Positions 1-8,617 are shown, numbered from the stretch's first letter. The stretch: DNA of 64,000 nt from DATARH01 sp035504235 (GCA_035504235.1 DATJSH010000085.1:7995-71994); one strand, 5' to 3'. Notes: generated from the sequence alone by a model not told the origin. Made by a program: numbers and translations.

Positions 1-569
1 TCCAGCTCGTCTGGCCAGATTTCGATTGGGACGGCGTCTATGAGGGGTTCCTCCCCGAATTCACCGCGCAATGCGCCGATGATGGAGTCGAGCCCACCCG
101 CACCCGCGAGATGGCCTCGCGTTGTTGCGTCGAGATGGGCACGGCGAGCTATTACCGCACGCTCTCCCGCATGACCGCGGACCCGGTGCTGTCGGCGCTG
201 ACCCGCCACATCTCCGATGACGAGGTCAGCCATTACAAGCATTTCTACCGCTATTTGAAGAAATACCAGGCGCGCGAAGGCCAACGTCGCGTCGGCATCG
301 CGCGGGCGCTGTGGGCCCGGCTGATGATGATCGACGGCGCCGACAGCCGCATCGCGATGAGCCATATCTATCGCGCCCGCCATCCTGGCCGGCCGTTTGA
401 CGAGCGGCTCTATCGCCAGCTGCGCCGCGCCTCGCGGCCGCTGATCCAGCGGTACTTCCCGCATCGCATGTGTGTGCAGATGCTGCTGAAGCCGCTCGGG
501 CTCGGCCCGCGGGCGCATGGCGTCGCGCTGCCGGTGGTCGAGGCCATCGTGCGGCGGGTGGTGCCGTAG
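1..569 (+). CDS. Ferritin-like diiron-domain protein, 5' end outside window
   Basis: The reading frame is open from base 3 to a TAG at 567-569, so about 188 C-terminal residues are visible and the start lies upstream of the window. The segment VEMGTASYY and, about 33 residues later, DDEVSHYKHFYR (an E-x-x-H pair) are what I expect of the second helix pair of a ferritin-like or acyl-ACP-desaturase-like four-helix diiron fold. The C-terminal half is basic and helix-rich, without a membrane segment. It converges on the DUF1203 gene with only 8 nt between stop codons. The substrate cannot be told: such proteins may store iron, act as oxygenases, or be desaturase relatives. The family call is an inference from the E-x-x-H spacing. 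Confidence 0.6.
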   Translation, partial: QLVWPDFDWDGVYEGFLPEFTAQCADDGVEPTRTREMASRCCVEMGTASYYRTLSRMTADPVLSALTRHISDDEVSHYKHFYRYLKKYQAREGQRRVGIARALWARLMMIDGADSRIAMSHIYRARHPGRPFDERLYRQLRRASRPLIQRYFPHRMCVQMLLKPLGLGPRAHGVALPVVEAIVRRVVP

Positions 570-577
570 GGGCTAAT

Positions 578-1042
578 TCACCCGATCGACCCGCGCGGCG
601 TAGCAGCCCGGCGCGGCGAAATGAACGTGCAGATAGGCTGCGCGCGGATCGGCGAAAGCCGGTCGATCGCCGGCTCCAGCTCACGCCCCTCGATCAACTC
701 CCAGCCGACCATCATCGCGTCCTTGTCAAAGGCGCGCACCGCCAGCGTGCGGCTGCGAAGCTGCGCAGGCACCTCGTCGATCGCGTCGAATTGCTTTTCG
801 CCGCGCCGGACATAGATCGCGAAACGCATCCGGTAGGGCGAAGCGACGGGGTGGTGCTCGTAATTGACGAGGATCAGCTCGTCGCCCGGCCGTGAGTCGG
901 TGAGGCTGATGCGGCAAGGGTATCCGGGCTCGCGCTCGTCCGCGATCCGCCGAACAGCGCCGCGCTCGGCTAATTCCGCGTCGGACATCGCGAACAGCGG
1001 CGCGAAATTTTCGGCCTGCAGGCCGGTAATGCGAAAGCTCAT
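578..1042 (-). CDS. DUF1203 domain-containing protein
   Basis: A protein of 154 residues beginning MSFRITGL at 1042. A longer frame runs to 1144 but would overlap polA, and the extra residues are not conserved-looking. The sequence SFRITGLQAENFAPLF followed by RRIADEREPGYPCRISL and GDELILVNYEHHPVASPYR is the recognisable DUF1203 pattern. The family is usually about 150-160 residues, so this copy is full length. Its biochemical role is unknown. It lies downstream of polA on the same strand, about 70 nt away. A 9-bp hairpin sits between them, so it may be a separate unit. Confidence 0.8.
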   Translation of the reverse strand: MSFRITGLQAENFAPLFAMSDAELAERGAVRRIADEREPGYPCRISLTDSRPGDELILVNYEHHPVASPYRMRFAIYVRRGEKQFDAIDEVPAQLRSRTLAVRAFDKDAMMVGWELIEGRELEPAIDRLSPIRAQPICTFISPRRAATPRGSIG

Positions 1043-1051
1043 CGCTGGGCT

Positions 1052-1078
1052 CCTCATGTTGCTGCTGCAAACATGAGG
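1052..1078 (-). terminator. Hairpin between polA and DUF1203 gene
   Basis: CCTCATGTT (1052-1060) pairs perfectly with AACATGAGG (1070-1078) across a 9-nt loop. It lies 36 nt after the polA stop codon and 9 nt before the DUF1203 start. There is no T-run on the minus strand, so it may be an attenuator, an mRNA-stabilising hairpin or a weak terminator. Confidence 0.3.
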
Positions 1079-1113
1079 CGGGACGCGCGGCATATCTTCC
1101 CGGCAATTGCTCT

Positions 1114-3939
1114 CTAATGCGCGGCGTCCCAGGTTTTGGCCCAACCGGTCTCGACGACGAGTGGCACCGACAATTCGCAGTGCGGCGCGCAGGCGCCTTC
1201 CATCACTTCCTTGACCAGCGAAGCAGTGGCCTGGATTTCGTCCTCCGGGGTCTCGAATAAGAGCTCGTCATGTACCTGGAGCAGCATCCGAGCGCTGAGG
1301 CCGGCCGCGTGCAGCGCCGCCGGGATGCGGCTCATCGCCCGCTTGATGATGTCGGCGGCCGAGCCTTGGAGCGGCGCATTGATCGCCTGACGCTCGGCAC
1401 CCATGCGCCGCGCCGGGTTGGCGTCGCGGATGCCGGGGATAAAGCATTTGCGGCCGAAGATCGTCTCGACATAGCCGGCGGTGCGGCACTCGGCCTTGAT
1501 CCGCTCCATGTAGGCGCGGATGCCGGGGAAGCGCTCGAAATAGAGGTCGATATAGGCCTTCGCCTCGGCCTGCGGCACGCTGATTTGGTTGCCGAGCCCG
1601 AATGCGCTGATCCCGTAGAGAATGCCGAAATTGATCGCCTTGGCGCGCCGGCGGATCAACGGCGTCATTTCGTCGAGCGGCACGTTGAAGACTTCGCTCG
1701 CGGTCGCCGCGTGGATGTCGTGCCCGGCGAGGAACGCCTCTTTCAGCGATGGGATATCGGCGACATGCGCCGCGAGGCGCAGCTCTATCTGGCTGTAATC
1801 GGCCGACAGCAGCACATGGCCCGACTCGGCGATAAAGGCCTGTCGGATTTTGCGGCCTTCCTCGGTGCGCACCGGAATGTTCTGCAGATTCGGATCGTTC
1901 GATGAAAATCGACCGGTGGCCGCGACTGTCAATGCGTAGGTGGTATGGACGCGCTGGTCGTCCGCGTCGATCTCATCGACGAGCGCGTCGGCATAGGTCG
2001 ATTTGAGCTTCGTCAGCTGCCGCCATTCGAGCACCCGGCCTGGCACTGGGTGCAGCGGCTGCAGCTGCTCGAGGATCGAGGCGTCGGTGCCGTAGGCGCC
2101 GGTCTTGCCCTTTTTGCCGCCGGGCAGGTTGAGCTTGTCGAACAGGACATCGCCGAGCTGCTTGGGCGAACCGATGTTGAACTCGTTGCCGACATCGCGA
2201 TAGATCGACGTTTCGATCTCGGCGATGCGCTTGGCAAAGTCGGTCGACAATTCGCCGAGCGCGCCGCGGTCGACTTTGATCCCGGCGTGTTCCATGGCCG
2301 CGACGGTCGGCACCAGCGGCCGCTCGACGGTCTCGTAGAACGCATCCATATGCTCAGCGACGAGCCGCGCCTTCAAATATGCGTGCAGGCGCAACGCCGC
2401 GTCGGCGCGCTCGGCGGCGAAGTCACGTGCCGCTTCCGGTGCCACTTCGGCGAACGGGATCAGGCTCTTGCCGCTGCCGACCAGCGCCTTCAGCGGCTGG
2501 AGGCTGTGTCCCGCGGCGCGGCTGACGAGCTCCCCGATGTCGTGGTCGAACTGGCCGCCGTCGAGCACGTAAGACATCAGCATCGTGCAGTCATAGGGTG
2601 CGATGCGGATGCCGTGGCGCAGCAAGAGACGCGCCGCACCCTTCATGTCATGACCGATTTTCAGGGTGTAACGGTCTTCGAGAAGCGGCTTCAGCCGTGC
2701 CAGCACCTCGCTCGCCTGCAGCGCATTGGCGCCGAGTGCAGCCCCAGGGGCAGTAAGATCGAGGCTCGCCTGTCCGCCCGCCGGCTGCCGCGCGAGCGGC
2801 ACGTAGGCGGCCAGCCCCGGCGCCAGGGCCAGCGCTATGCCCGCCAGCCCAGGCGCCGGGTGGATTGCCACAAACCCAGCCTCCTCGGCCGCTTCGATCC
2901 AGTGGTCGAGGCCTTCGAGCGTATCGATCAGCGCGTATTTGCGCTCGTCGCCAAACGGCGCGATTTCGGGAATGACCGGCTCGCTCGCCGCCGGGGTCTC
3001 GACCGTCGCCGGCGCGGCGCCCTCCAGGCGCTGCGCCATCCGCGTGCCGAGCGTGCGGAACTCCATCTCCCGGAGCCATGGCAGCAGCACATCAGGGTCG
3101 ATCGGCTGTACCGCGAGCTCGCTGAGCGGGCAGGGCAGCGGCACGTGATCGTCGAGCTTCACCAGCTCGCGCGACAGCCGCGCCTTGGCCGCGTGCTCGA
3201 TGAGGCTTTCGCGCCGCTTTGGCTGTTTGATCTCGGGCGCGTGCTCCAGCAGGTTTTCGAGATCGCCGTAGGTGTTGATCAGCTCCGCCGCGGTCTTGAC
3301 TCCGATTCCCGGCACGCCAGGCACGTTGTCGACGCTATCGCCGCACAGCGCCTGCACTTCGATGACCTTGTCCGGCCCGACGCCAAACCGCTCACGCACC
3401 TCGGCATCGCCGATGGGACGGTTCTTGATTGGGTCGAGCATCGTCACGCGCTCGCGCACGAGCTGCATCATGTCCTTGTCGGACGAGACGATGGTGACGA
3501 CGGCGCCGGCTTCGTCGGCCTCGCGCGCATAAGTCGCGATCAGGTCGTCGGCCTCGAAATCCGGCACATCGATGATGCAGACGCCAAAAGCTCTCGTCGC
3601 GTCGCGCACCAGCTTGAATTGCGGCTTCAGGTCGTCGGGCGGCTCGGTGCGGTTGGCCTTGTACAGATCGTAGATCTGATTGCGGAACGAGCTGCCCGAG
3701 TGGTCGAAGACGACGGCGATGTGATCGGCATCCGTCTCCGACAGCAGCTTGGCCAGCATGTTTGAGAAGCCGAGCACCGCCGAGGTTGGTGTCCCGTCCG
3801 AGCGGGTCAGCGGCGGCAGCGCGTGATAGGCGCGGAAGATAAAGCCCGAGCCGTCGATCAGATAGACATGGCGCGGCGCAACGGTCGAACCGTCGTGGCC
3901 CGAAGCGGGGCGATGTTCGGTTGGGGCGATGTCGTTCAC
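1114..3939 (-). CDS. polA: DNA polymerase I
   Basis: 941 residues with the three-part Pol I layout. The 5'-3' exonuclease domain is about residues 22-300 (VYLIDGSGFIFRAYHAL; GDSVDNVPGVPGIG). A 3'-5' exonuclease-like domain is about 330-525. The polymerase domain is about 540-941, with motif A DYSQIE near 714, motif B RRRAKAINFGILYG near 763-776 and motif C VHDELLFE near 889. It fills gaps and removes RNA primers in replication and repair. The proofreading fold is kept but its catalytic acids are not. The DxE motif of Exo I reads FVAIHPA (about 356-362). The Exo II aspartate is replaced in HDMKGA (about 430-435). The Exo III Y-xxx-D is FAAER (507-511). It follows the zinc-finger gene after 8 nt, suggesting co-transcription. 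Confidence 0.97.
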   Translation of the reverse strand: MNDIAPTEHRPASGHDGSTVAPRHVYLIDGSGFIFRAYHALPPLTRSDGTPTSAVLGFSNMLAKLLSETDADHIAVVFDHSGSSFRNQIYDLYKANRTEPPDDLKPQFKLVRDATRAFGVCIIDVPDFEADDLIATYAREADEAGAVVTIVSSDKDMMQLVRERVTMLDPIKNRPIGDAEVRERFGVGPDKVIEVQALCGDSVDNVPGVPGIGVKTAAELINTYGDLENLLEHAPEIKQPKRRESLIEHAAKARLSRELVKLDDHVPLPCPLSELAVQPIDPDVLLPWLREMEFRTLGTRMAQRLEGAAPATVETPAASEPVIPEIAPFGDERKYALIDTLEGLDHWIEAAEEAGFVAIHPAPGLAGIALALAPGLAAYVPLARQPAGGQASLDLTAPGAALGANALQASEVLARLKPLLEDRYTLKIGHDMKGAARLLLRHGIRIAPYDCTMLMSYVLDGGQFDHDIGELVSRAAGHSLQPLKALVGSGKSLIPFAEVAPEAARDFAAERADAALRLHAYLKARLVAEHMDAFYETVERPLVPTVAAMEHAGIKVDRGALGELSTDFAKRIAEIETSIYRDVGNEFNIGSPKQLGDVLFDKLNLPGGKKGKTGAYGTDASILEQLQPLHPVPGRVLEWRQLTKLKSTYADALVDEIDADDQRVHTTYALTVAATGRFSSNDPNLQNIPVRTEEGRKIRQAFIAESGHVLLSADYSQIELRLAAHVADIPSLKEAFLAGHDIHAATASEVFNVPLDEMTPLIRRRAKAINFGILYGISAFGLGNQISVPQAEAKAYIDLYFERFPGIRAYMERIKAECRTAGYVETIFGRKCFIPGIRDANPARRMGAERQAINAPLQGSAADIIKRAMSRIPAALHAAGLSARMLLQVHDELLFETPEDEIQATASLVKEVMEGACAPHCELSVPLVVETGWAKTWDAAH

Positions 3940-3947
3940 AGCACGTC

Positions 3948-4223
3948 CTATGGCTGGCGCGGCGGTGGCCGCTCATCGTCGCGCGCGGCATCGACGGTGC
4001 TCCCCGCAACTCCCACGCCGGGTGTCGCGACGCTCGAATAGCCGGCCTCCCCGGCGCCGGGTTGCGCCGCGGATCGGTTGATGAATACCCGCGAGCAATA
4101 CGGGCACTCGGCCCGGCCGGCCGGCGCCAGGTTCAGGAACACGCGTGGGTGGCCGAGCGCGCCACCGCTGCCGCTGCAGGCGGCGACCATCTCGTCGATC
4201 TCGACGGTTTCAAACGGAACCAT
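3948..4223 (-). CDS. CHCC zinc-finger domain protein
   Basis: A small protein of 91 residues. ACSGSGGALGHPRVFLNL followed by AECPYCSRVFI gives the C-x8-H-x(n)-C-x2-C zinc-binding pattern of the zf-CHCC family, the domain also found in the mitochondrial complex I subunit NDUFS6. The start is placed at the ATG at 4221-4223 (MVPFETVEID); the next in-frame Met (EMVAAC) would still leave the whole domain. The C-terminal 40 residues are Gly/Ala/Pro-rich and look disordered. The function of bacterial single-domain members is poorly known. Its stop is 8 nt upstream of the polA start on the same strand, so the two are probably one transcript. A longer frame reaching 4643 is mostly antisense to the hydrolase gene and was not used. 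Confidence 0.8.
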   Translation of the reverse strand: MVPFETVEIDEMVAACSGSGGALGHPRVFLNLAPAGRAECPYCSRVFINRSAAQPGAGEAGYSSVATPGVGVAGSTVDAARDDERPPPRQP

Positions 4224-4347
4224 GAGCCATCCAAATTGCTGGGCCGAATCTCTGAGGCCGAATTGCCGGGCGAAGATGCCGCGAAGGGTGCTGCTGGTTG
4301 ACCGTTCGCCAAAGCGGATGATACGCGTTGCGGCGGGAGTTTCAAAT

Positions 4348-5451
4348 ATGCGGACGCGGGTCTTCGGCGCGCGAATGAATGAGTTGCGGCGGCATCGCTG
4401 GCTGCTCGCCGGGGTGGCTTGCGCCGTCCTGGCGGCGGCATTGGCAGCTTGCGCGCCAAACGGTCCGGACGCGCCCGGGCAGCAAGTCGCCGCGATCGCA
4501 ATGGTCCCGCCGCAGCTGCCGCCCCCGACGCTGCAGGACGCTGTCTTCACCACCACCGACGACAAGATCCTGCCGCTGCGACGCTGGCTCCCGAACAGCG
4601 GCGCTGCGCCCCGCGCGGTGATCCTCGCGCTACACGGCTTCAACGACTACAGCAACGCCTTTGATGCGCCGGCCAAGGAATGGGCAAAACACGGCATCGC
4701 CACCTACGCTTATGACCAGCGCGGGTTTGGCGGCGCGCCCGGCCGCGGCTTCTGGCCGGGCAGCCGGACGCTCACCACCGACGCGGTGACGGCCGCAACC
4801 TTGCTGCGCGCGAAATACCTGCATACGCCGCTCTATCTGCTTGGCGAGAGCATGGGCGGCGCGGTGGCGATCCTCGCCGCGACCGGCGCGACCGGCATCC
4901 ACCCGGCCGCAGTTGACGGGGTGATCCTGTCCGCGCCAGCGGTGTGGACGCGCGAGTCGATGCAATTTCTGCCTCGGCTCGCACTGTGGGCCGGGGTGCG
5001 GCTGTTCCCCGGCTGGGTGCTGACCGGCGAAAGCCTGCACATCCTCGCTTCCGACAATATTCCGATGCTGATCGCGCTGAGCCGCGACCCGATGGTCATC
5101 AAAGGTACTCGGATCGATACGATCTATGGGCTGGTCGACCTGATGGACCGTACGATCGAGGCTGCCCCGCGGCTTACCGCACCGCTCCTCATGATGTACG
5201 GCGCGCATGACGCGGTGATCCCGGCCGACCCGGTTCGCACCTTTGTCGCTGCGCTACCGCCGCAAGACGCCACGCGCGAGCGTTTTGCGTACTACCGCAA
5301 GGGCTACCACATGCTGATGCGCGACCTCGAAGGCAAAGCGGTCGCTGACGACGTCGCGAGCTGGGTTCTCGATCGCCCCGCGGCGCTTCCCTCGCGCGCC
5401 GACGCGATTGACACGGAGCGGCCGTGGCCGCCGATTGCGGCGGGTGGCTAG
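4348..5451 (+). CDS. Lipoprotein alpha/beta hydrolase (monoacylglycerol-lipase-like)
   Basis: 367 residues starting at the ATG at 4348, chosen because GGGAG lies 8 nt upstream; a second Met is at 4375. The N-terminus has a basic stretch, a hydrophobic run and a lipobox ending LAAC, so it is predicted to be an acylated periplasmic or outer-membrane lipoprotein. The remainder is a serine-hydrolase fold of the S33/Hydrolase_4 type. The nucleophile elbow is GESMGG, the acid is likely the Asp of YGAHDAVIP, and the histidine is in RKGYHMLMRD. Family members hydrolyse monoacylglycerols, lysophospholipids or other esters. It is divergent from the zinc-finger/polA transcript with about 125 nt between starts. 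The substrate is not determinable from sequence. Confidence 0.85.
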   Translation: MRTRVFGARMNELRRHRWLLAGVACAVLAAALAACAPNGPDAPGQQVAAIAMVPPQLPPPTLQDAVFTTTDDKILPLRRWLPNSGAAPRAVILALHGFNDYSNAFDAPAKEWAKHGIATYAYDQRGFGGAPGRGFWPGSRTLTTDAVTAATLLRAKYLHTPLYLLGESMGGAVAILAATGATGIHPAAVDGVILSAPAVWTRESMQFLPRLALWAGVRLFPGWVLTGESLHILASDNIPMLIALSRDPMVIKGTRIDTIYGLVDLMDRTIEAAPRLTAPLLMMYGAHDAVIPADPVRTFVAALPPQDATRERFAYYRKGYHMLMRDLEGKAVADDVASWVLDRPAALPSRADAIDTERPWPPIAAGG

Positions 5452-5581
5452 AGGCTCTGGAAGCCGGATCGCTTGCGATTTAAGCAAAACGGCGATTTCG
5501 ATCCAGATTTCAAGTGCCGGCCATAGAAATATCGACCGCCTTGCGCCGCGCGCGGCTTAGCGCTAATTCGTCGACCGGCGC

Positions 5582-5658
<77 letters not shown>

Positions 5659-5766
5659 GCCGATTCAACGCTTATCGGGGCATTAATGGTAGAGCCGAAA
5701 GCGATTCCGCCGCGCAAATCGGACTGCGCAGCAAAGCTGAATTGCTCTTTGGTATTGTGGTGGTAT

Positions 5767-5835
5767 GGTTAAAAACTAATTAAATAATTAATGTCAGAAA
5801 GTTGCAATTGATTTAGAAAAAATTTGAGTCATATT
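5767..5835. promoter_or_regulatory. AT-rich upstream region of the Flp-pilin-like gene
   Basis: About 70 bp of strongly AT-rich sequence (for example TTAAAAACTAATTAAATAAT) stands out against the GC-rich surroundings, between the tRNA and the pilin-like gene. It is a plausible promoter or nucleoid-protein binding region, or a mark of transfer. I cannot fix individual -35 and -10 boxes with confidence. Confidence 0.45.
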
Positions 5836-5875
5836 GCGCCTAACGCTGGCTTGTCGCCAAAAGGTTTGCCTCGAT

Positions 5876-6040
5876 ATGCGTATCAAACGGCTCAGAAAAT
5901 GCTTCGCTTACAAAACCAGAGCCGTGGCGATAGAGTATGGGCTGATTGCATTGCTGATTTCTATTGCGGCTAATTCAGTGCTCCAGCTTAGCGGAACGAA
6001 CCTTGTCGCCACCGTCACGACGGTAGCGGCCAATTTGTGA
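5876..6040 (+). CDS. Flp/TadE-type pilin-like small protein, orphan
   Basis: 54 residues from ATG 5876. A basic N-terminus (MRIKRLRKC) is followed by AVAIEYGLIALLISIAAN and a hydrophobic segment, the hallmark of Flp (type IVb) pilins, where Glu at +5 and Tyr at +6 follow the prepilin-peptidase site. In canonical Flp pilins the residue before the cleavage site is Gly (G|ATAIEYG). Here that position reads R|AVAIEYG, so processing may be altered or lost. No tad/cpa assembly gene is in the window. The gene sits between an AT-rich region and a very strong terminator, so it appears to be a stand-alone transcript. A longer frame from 5834 is less likely because Flp leaders are short. Confidence 0.7.
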   Translation: MRIKRLRKCFAYKTRAVAIEYGLIALLISIAANSVLQLSGTNLVATVTTVAANL

Positions 6041-6075
6041 TCCTACCATATCGGTTTCCTCCCACGGCTAACACC

Positions 6076-6110
6076 GAGAGCCCCGGTCGAAAGACCGGGG
6101 CTCTCTTTTT
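6076..6110 (+). terminator. Rho-independent terminator after the pilin-like gene
   Basis: A perfect 13-bp stem: GAGAGCCCCGGTC (6076-6088) and GACCGGGGCTCTC (6093-6105). It closes on a GAAA tetraloop and is followed by TTTTT (6106-6110). It is 35 nt after the pilin-like stop codon and is the clearest intrinsic terminator in the window. Confidence 0.95.
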
Positions 6111-6336
6111 GCCGGTACCGCGAGGCGCGTCGTTGGATCGAGGGACACGCGCCAAATCCGGCCGTTCACCCGCCGGGATGTGCGGAGCCGGCCAACGCTC
6201 CGAAAGTCCTTCGTTCTGGCGCAATGCCTGGTGAGATGATGTAGACTGGGCGCAGCGAGAGCGGTTTTTGACCCCCGCGTATTTCCGCGACGGCTCACCG
6301 AAAAAAAGCGAGTGCTCTTCCGAGGACAGAAAACAA

Positions 6337-7131
6337 GTGAATTGGAACATTTTCGCCCTTACAGCCCTTTTGTTGTTTCTCGTCATGCTGGTGAGATATT
6401 TCGTCGTCGCCGGGCTGTTTTATCTGGTGATATGGAAACGCCCGCTGCGCTGGCGCGAGCGGGCACTGAACGCGGATCGCCCGATCCGCGCCGCGATCGC
6501 CCGCGAAATCTTGTGGTCGATTTCGGCGACGCTTATTTTTGCAATACCCGGTGCCTTCATGATTGAAGGCTGGAAACTCGGGTGGACGAAAATCTACGTC
6601 GACCCGATTCAATACGGTTGGCTTTATTTTGCTCTTAGCCCGCTGATCTATATGATCCTTCATGATACGTACTTTTACTGGACGCATCGGCTGCTTCATT
6701 GGCGCTGGTGGTTTTGTCATGCGCATTACGTGCATCACCAATCGCTCAGCCCGTCGCCATGGGCGTCGTTTTCGTTTCACCCCCTAGAGTCGCTGATCGA
6801 AGCATTATTCATCCCGGTACTGGTCTTCGTGTTGCCGATACATGTTATCGGCTTGATTTTGGTGCTGATGGCGATGACGATATTCGGTGTCGTCAATCAT
6901 CTCGGGTATGAAATCTATCCGCGCTTTCTTGTGGATCGCGGTCCGGGGCGCTGGTTGATTTCCGTGACGCATCATAACTGGCATCATCGGCGCTTCAACT
7001 GCAACTATGCTTTGTATTTTCGGCTGTGGGATATCTGGATGGGGACCGACCGTTGGCCCAACGTCGCCGCCGCTCAACGGCACGAGCTCCCGGGGAAAGC
7101 CGAAACGGCAGCCCAGAGCGAAACCTCGTAG
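6337..7131 (+). CDS. Fatty-acid-hydroxylase-superfamily (sterol desaturase family) membrane protein
   Basis: 264 residues from a GTG at 6337 with GAGG 11 nt upstream; an in-frame TTG at 6268 would add 23 non-hydrophobic residues. Several membrane segments surround three histidine clusters: HDTYFYWTHRLLH, HYVHHQ and HHNWHHRRFNC. This is the H-x(3-4)-H / HxxHH / HxxHH di-iron pattern of the superfamily that includes sterol desaturases and some carotenoid ring hydroxylases. It ends 34 nt before the carotenoid oxygenase on the same strand and heads the carotenoid island. A carotenoid or apocarotenoid substrate is therefore likely, for example hydroxylation at a ring position other than C3, since a separate crtZ is present. 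A sterol or lipid substrate is not excluded. Confidence 0.82.
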   Translation: MNWNIFALTALLLFLVMLVRYFVVAGLFYLVIWKRPLRWRERALNADRPIRAAIAREILWSISATLIFAIPGAFMIEGWKLGWTKIYVDPIQYGWLYFALSPLIYMILHDTYFYWTHRLLHWRWWFCHAHYVHHQSLSPSPWASFSFHPLESLIEALFIPVLVFVLPIHVIGLILVLMAMTIFGVVNHLGYEIYPRFLVDRGPGRWLISVTHHNWHHRRFNCNYALYFRLWDIWMGTDRWPNVAAAQRHELPGKAETAAQSETS

Positions 7132-7165
7132 AAGGGCCGTTTCTGCTGCCCCCGGCCATCGCTGA

Positions 7166-8617
7166 ATGACAAGCCTCGTCAAAACCACGATCAACAACGT
7201 TATCGGCAAGGGCGCGACAGCGCTGGCGAGCTTCAACCGCTGGCGCATGCCCGCTCCGGACGGCCCGCATCCGTTCCTCACCGGGTTGCACGCCCCAATG
7301 ACGGAAGAAGCGTCGATCGAGGATTTGCCGGTGACCGGCGTGATCCCGCAGGCGCTTGATGGCCGGTATTTGCGCATCGGTCCGAACCCAATCGCCGCCG
7401 ACCCAAAAACCTACCGATGGTTCCTCGGCGACGGCATGGTCCATGGTGTGCGGATAGAGCGTGGTCGAGCGCGCTGGTACCGCAATCGCTGGGTCCGCTC
7501 AACCGCGGTCACGTCAGCCCTTGGCGAGCCGCGAGTGCCGGGGCCGCGTCATGCGGACCCCGATACCGTCAACACCAACGTGATCGGGTTCGCGGGACGG
7601 ATTTGGGCGCTGGTCGAGGCGGGAAGCACGCCCGTGTTGCTAGACGATACGCTCGGGACGCTGGCTTACGATGATTTCGGCGGTACGCTGCGCGGCGCCT
7701 TCAGCGCTCATCCGCATCTTGATCCGCTGACGGGCGAATTGCATGCGATCGCCTACAATCCACGTGATCCGACACTGATCCACCATGTCGTGGTCACGGG
7801 TGAGGGCCGCGTTCGCCGCGAGGAGCCGGTGCGGGTGAGCCAGGGGCCGATGATCCACGATTGTGCGATCACCGCCCGCTTCGCGGTGATCCTCGACCTG
7901 CCGGTAACCTTTTCGATGGGCGCGCTGATTTCGGGAGAACCCTTCCCGTTTCGCTGGAACGCCTCTCATCCGGCCCGAGTTGGCTTGCTTCCTCGCGAGG
8001 GCGCCGGCAGCGAGGTGATCTGGTGCGATGTCGATCCCTGCTTTGTGTTTCACGTCGCGAATGCCTACGACACGGGAAATGGCGAGGTCATCCTCGACGT
8101 CGTTGCCTATGACAGGATGTTCGCCGAAGCCTCGCTCGGGCCCGGCGCTCCTCGCGGTGCGTTAGAGCGCTGGACGATCGATTCATCCGAGCGGCGCGTC
8201 CTGCGCGCCGTGATCGACGATCATCAGCAGGATTTCCCACGTATCGATGAGCGCCGGTACGGTCAGCCTTACCGCTACGCGTATGCGATGGCGGTGCCCG
8301 AGACGTCCGAACCCGGATTTATCGCCGCTAACAGCCTGTTGAAGCACGATCTGCAAACGGGCGTCCGGCAGGTGCACGACTTCGGATCGCGCCGTTATCC
8401 GGGCGAGTTCGTCTTTGCACCCGCTCATGCCGCGGCTGCGGAAGACGAGGGATGGCTGATCGGGCTCGTTATCAACGAGATCGATCAGACCACCGATCTA
8501 GTGATCGTCGATGCACGGAATTTCGAGGGCGTTCCCTGCGCCAGGATCCAAATACCGCATCGAATCCCTCCGGGTTTCCACGGCAACTGGCTGCCTTCCG
8601 GAAATCGGAAGAGTTAG
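7166..8617 (+). CDS. Carotenoid oxygenase (cleavage dioxygenase, RPE65 superfamily)
   Basis: 483 residues, the usual length for the family. Four histidines expected to bind the catalytic iron of the seven-bladed propeller are present in order: FSAHPHLDP, MIHDCAIT, FVFHVANAY and, near the C-terminus, PGFHGNWLP. Other family signatures include GRYLRIGPNP and WFLGDGMVHG. The enzyme cleaves a polyene double bond of a carotenoid or apocarotenoid with molecular oxygen and is expected in the cytoplasm or loosely on the membrane. It lies between the hydroxylase-family gene and crtYIB, so its substrate is probably made by this cluster. No rhodopsin gene is in the window to suggest retinal as the end product. 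Confidence 0.92.
   Translation: MTSLVKTTINNVIGKGATALASFNRWRMPAPDGPHPFLTGLHAPMTEEASIEDLPVTGVIPQALDGRYLRIGPNPIAADPKTYRWFLGDGMVHGVRIERGRARWYRNRWVRSTAVTSALGEPRVPGPRHADPDTVNTNVIGFAGRIWALVEAGSTPVLLDDTLGTLAYDDFGGTLRGAFSAHPHLDPLTGELHAIAYNPRDPTLIHHVVVTGEGRVRREEPVRVSQGPMIHDCAITARFAVILDLPVTFSMGALISGEPFPFRWNASHPARVGLLPREGAGSEVIWCDVDPCFVFHVANAYDTGNGEVILDVVAYDRMFAEASLGPGAPRGALERWTIDSSERRVLRAVIDDHQQDFPRIDERRYGQPYRYAYAMAVPETSEPGFIAANSLLKHDLQTGVRQVHDFGSRRYPGEFVFAPAHAAAAEDEGWLIGLVINEIDQTTDLVIVDARNFEGVPCARIQIPHRIPPGFHGNWLPSGNRKS

Noticed and set aside
1945..3765. 606-residue plus-strand frame opposite polA
   Set aside because: Composition is rich in Arg, His, Asp and Val as expected from antisense of GC-rich coding DNA. 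polA motifs on the other strand are unambiguous.
7166..8617. Retinal-producing role for the carotenoid oxygenase with a rhodopsin system
   Set aside because: No seven-helix rhodopsin gene or Blh-type oxygenase is seen in the window; the end product cannot be assigned.
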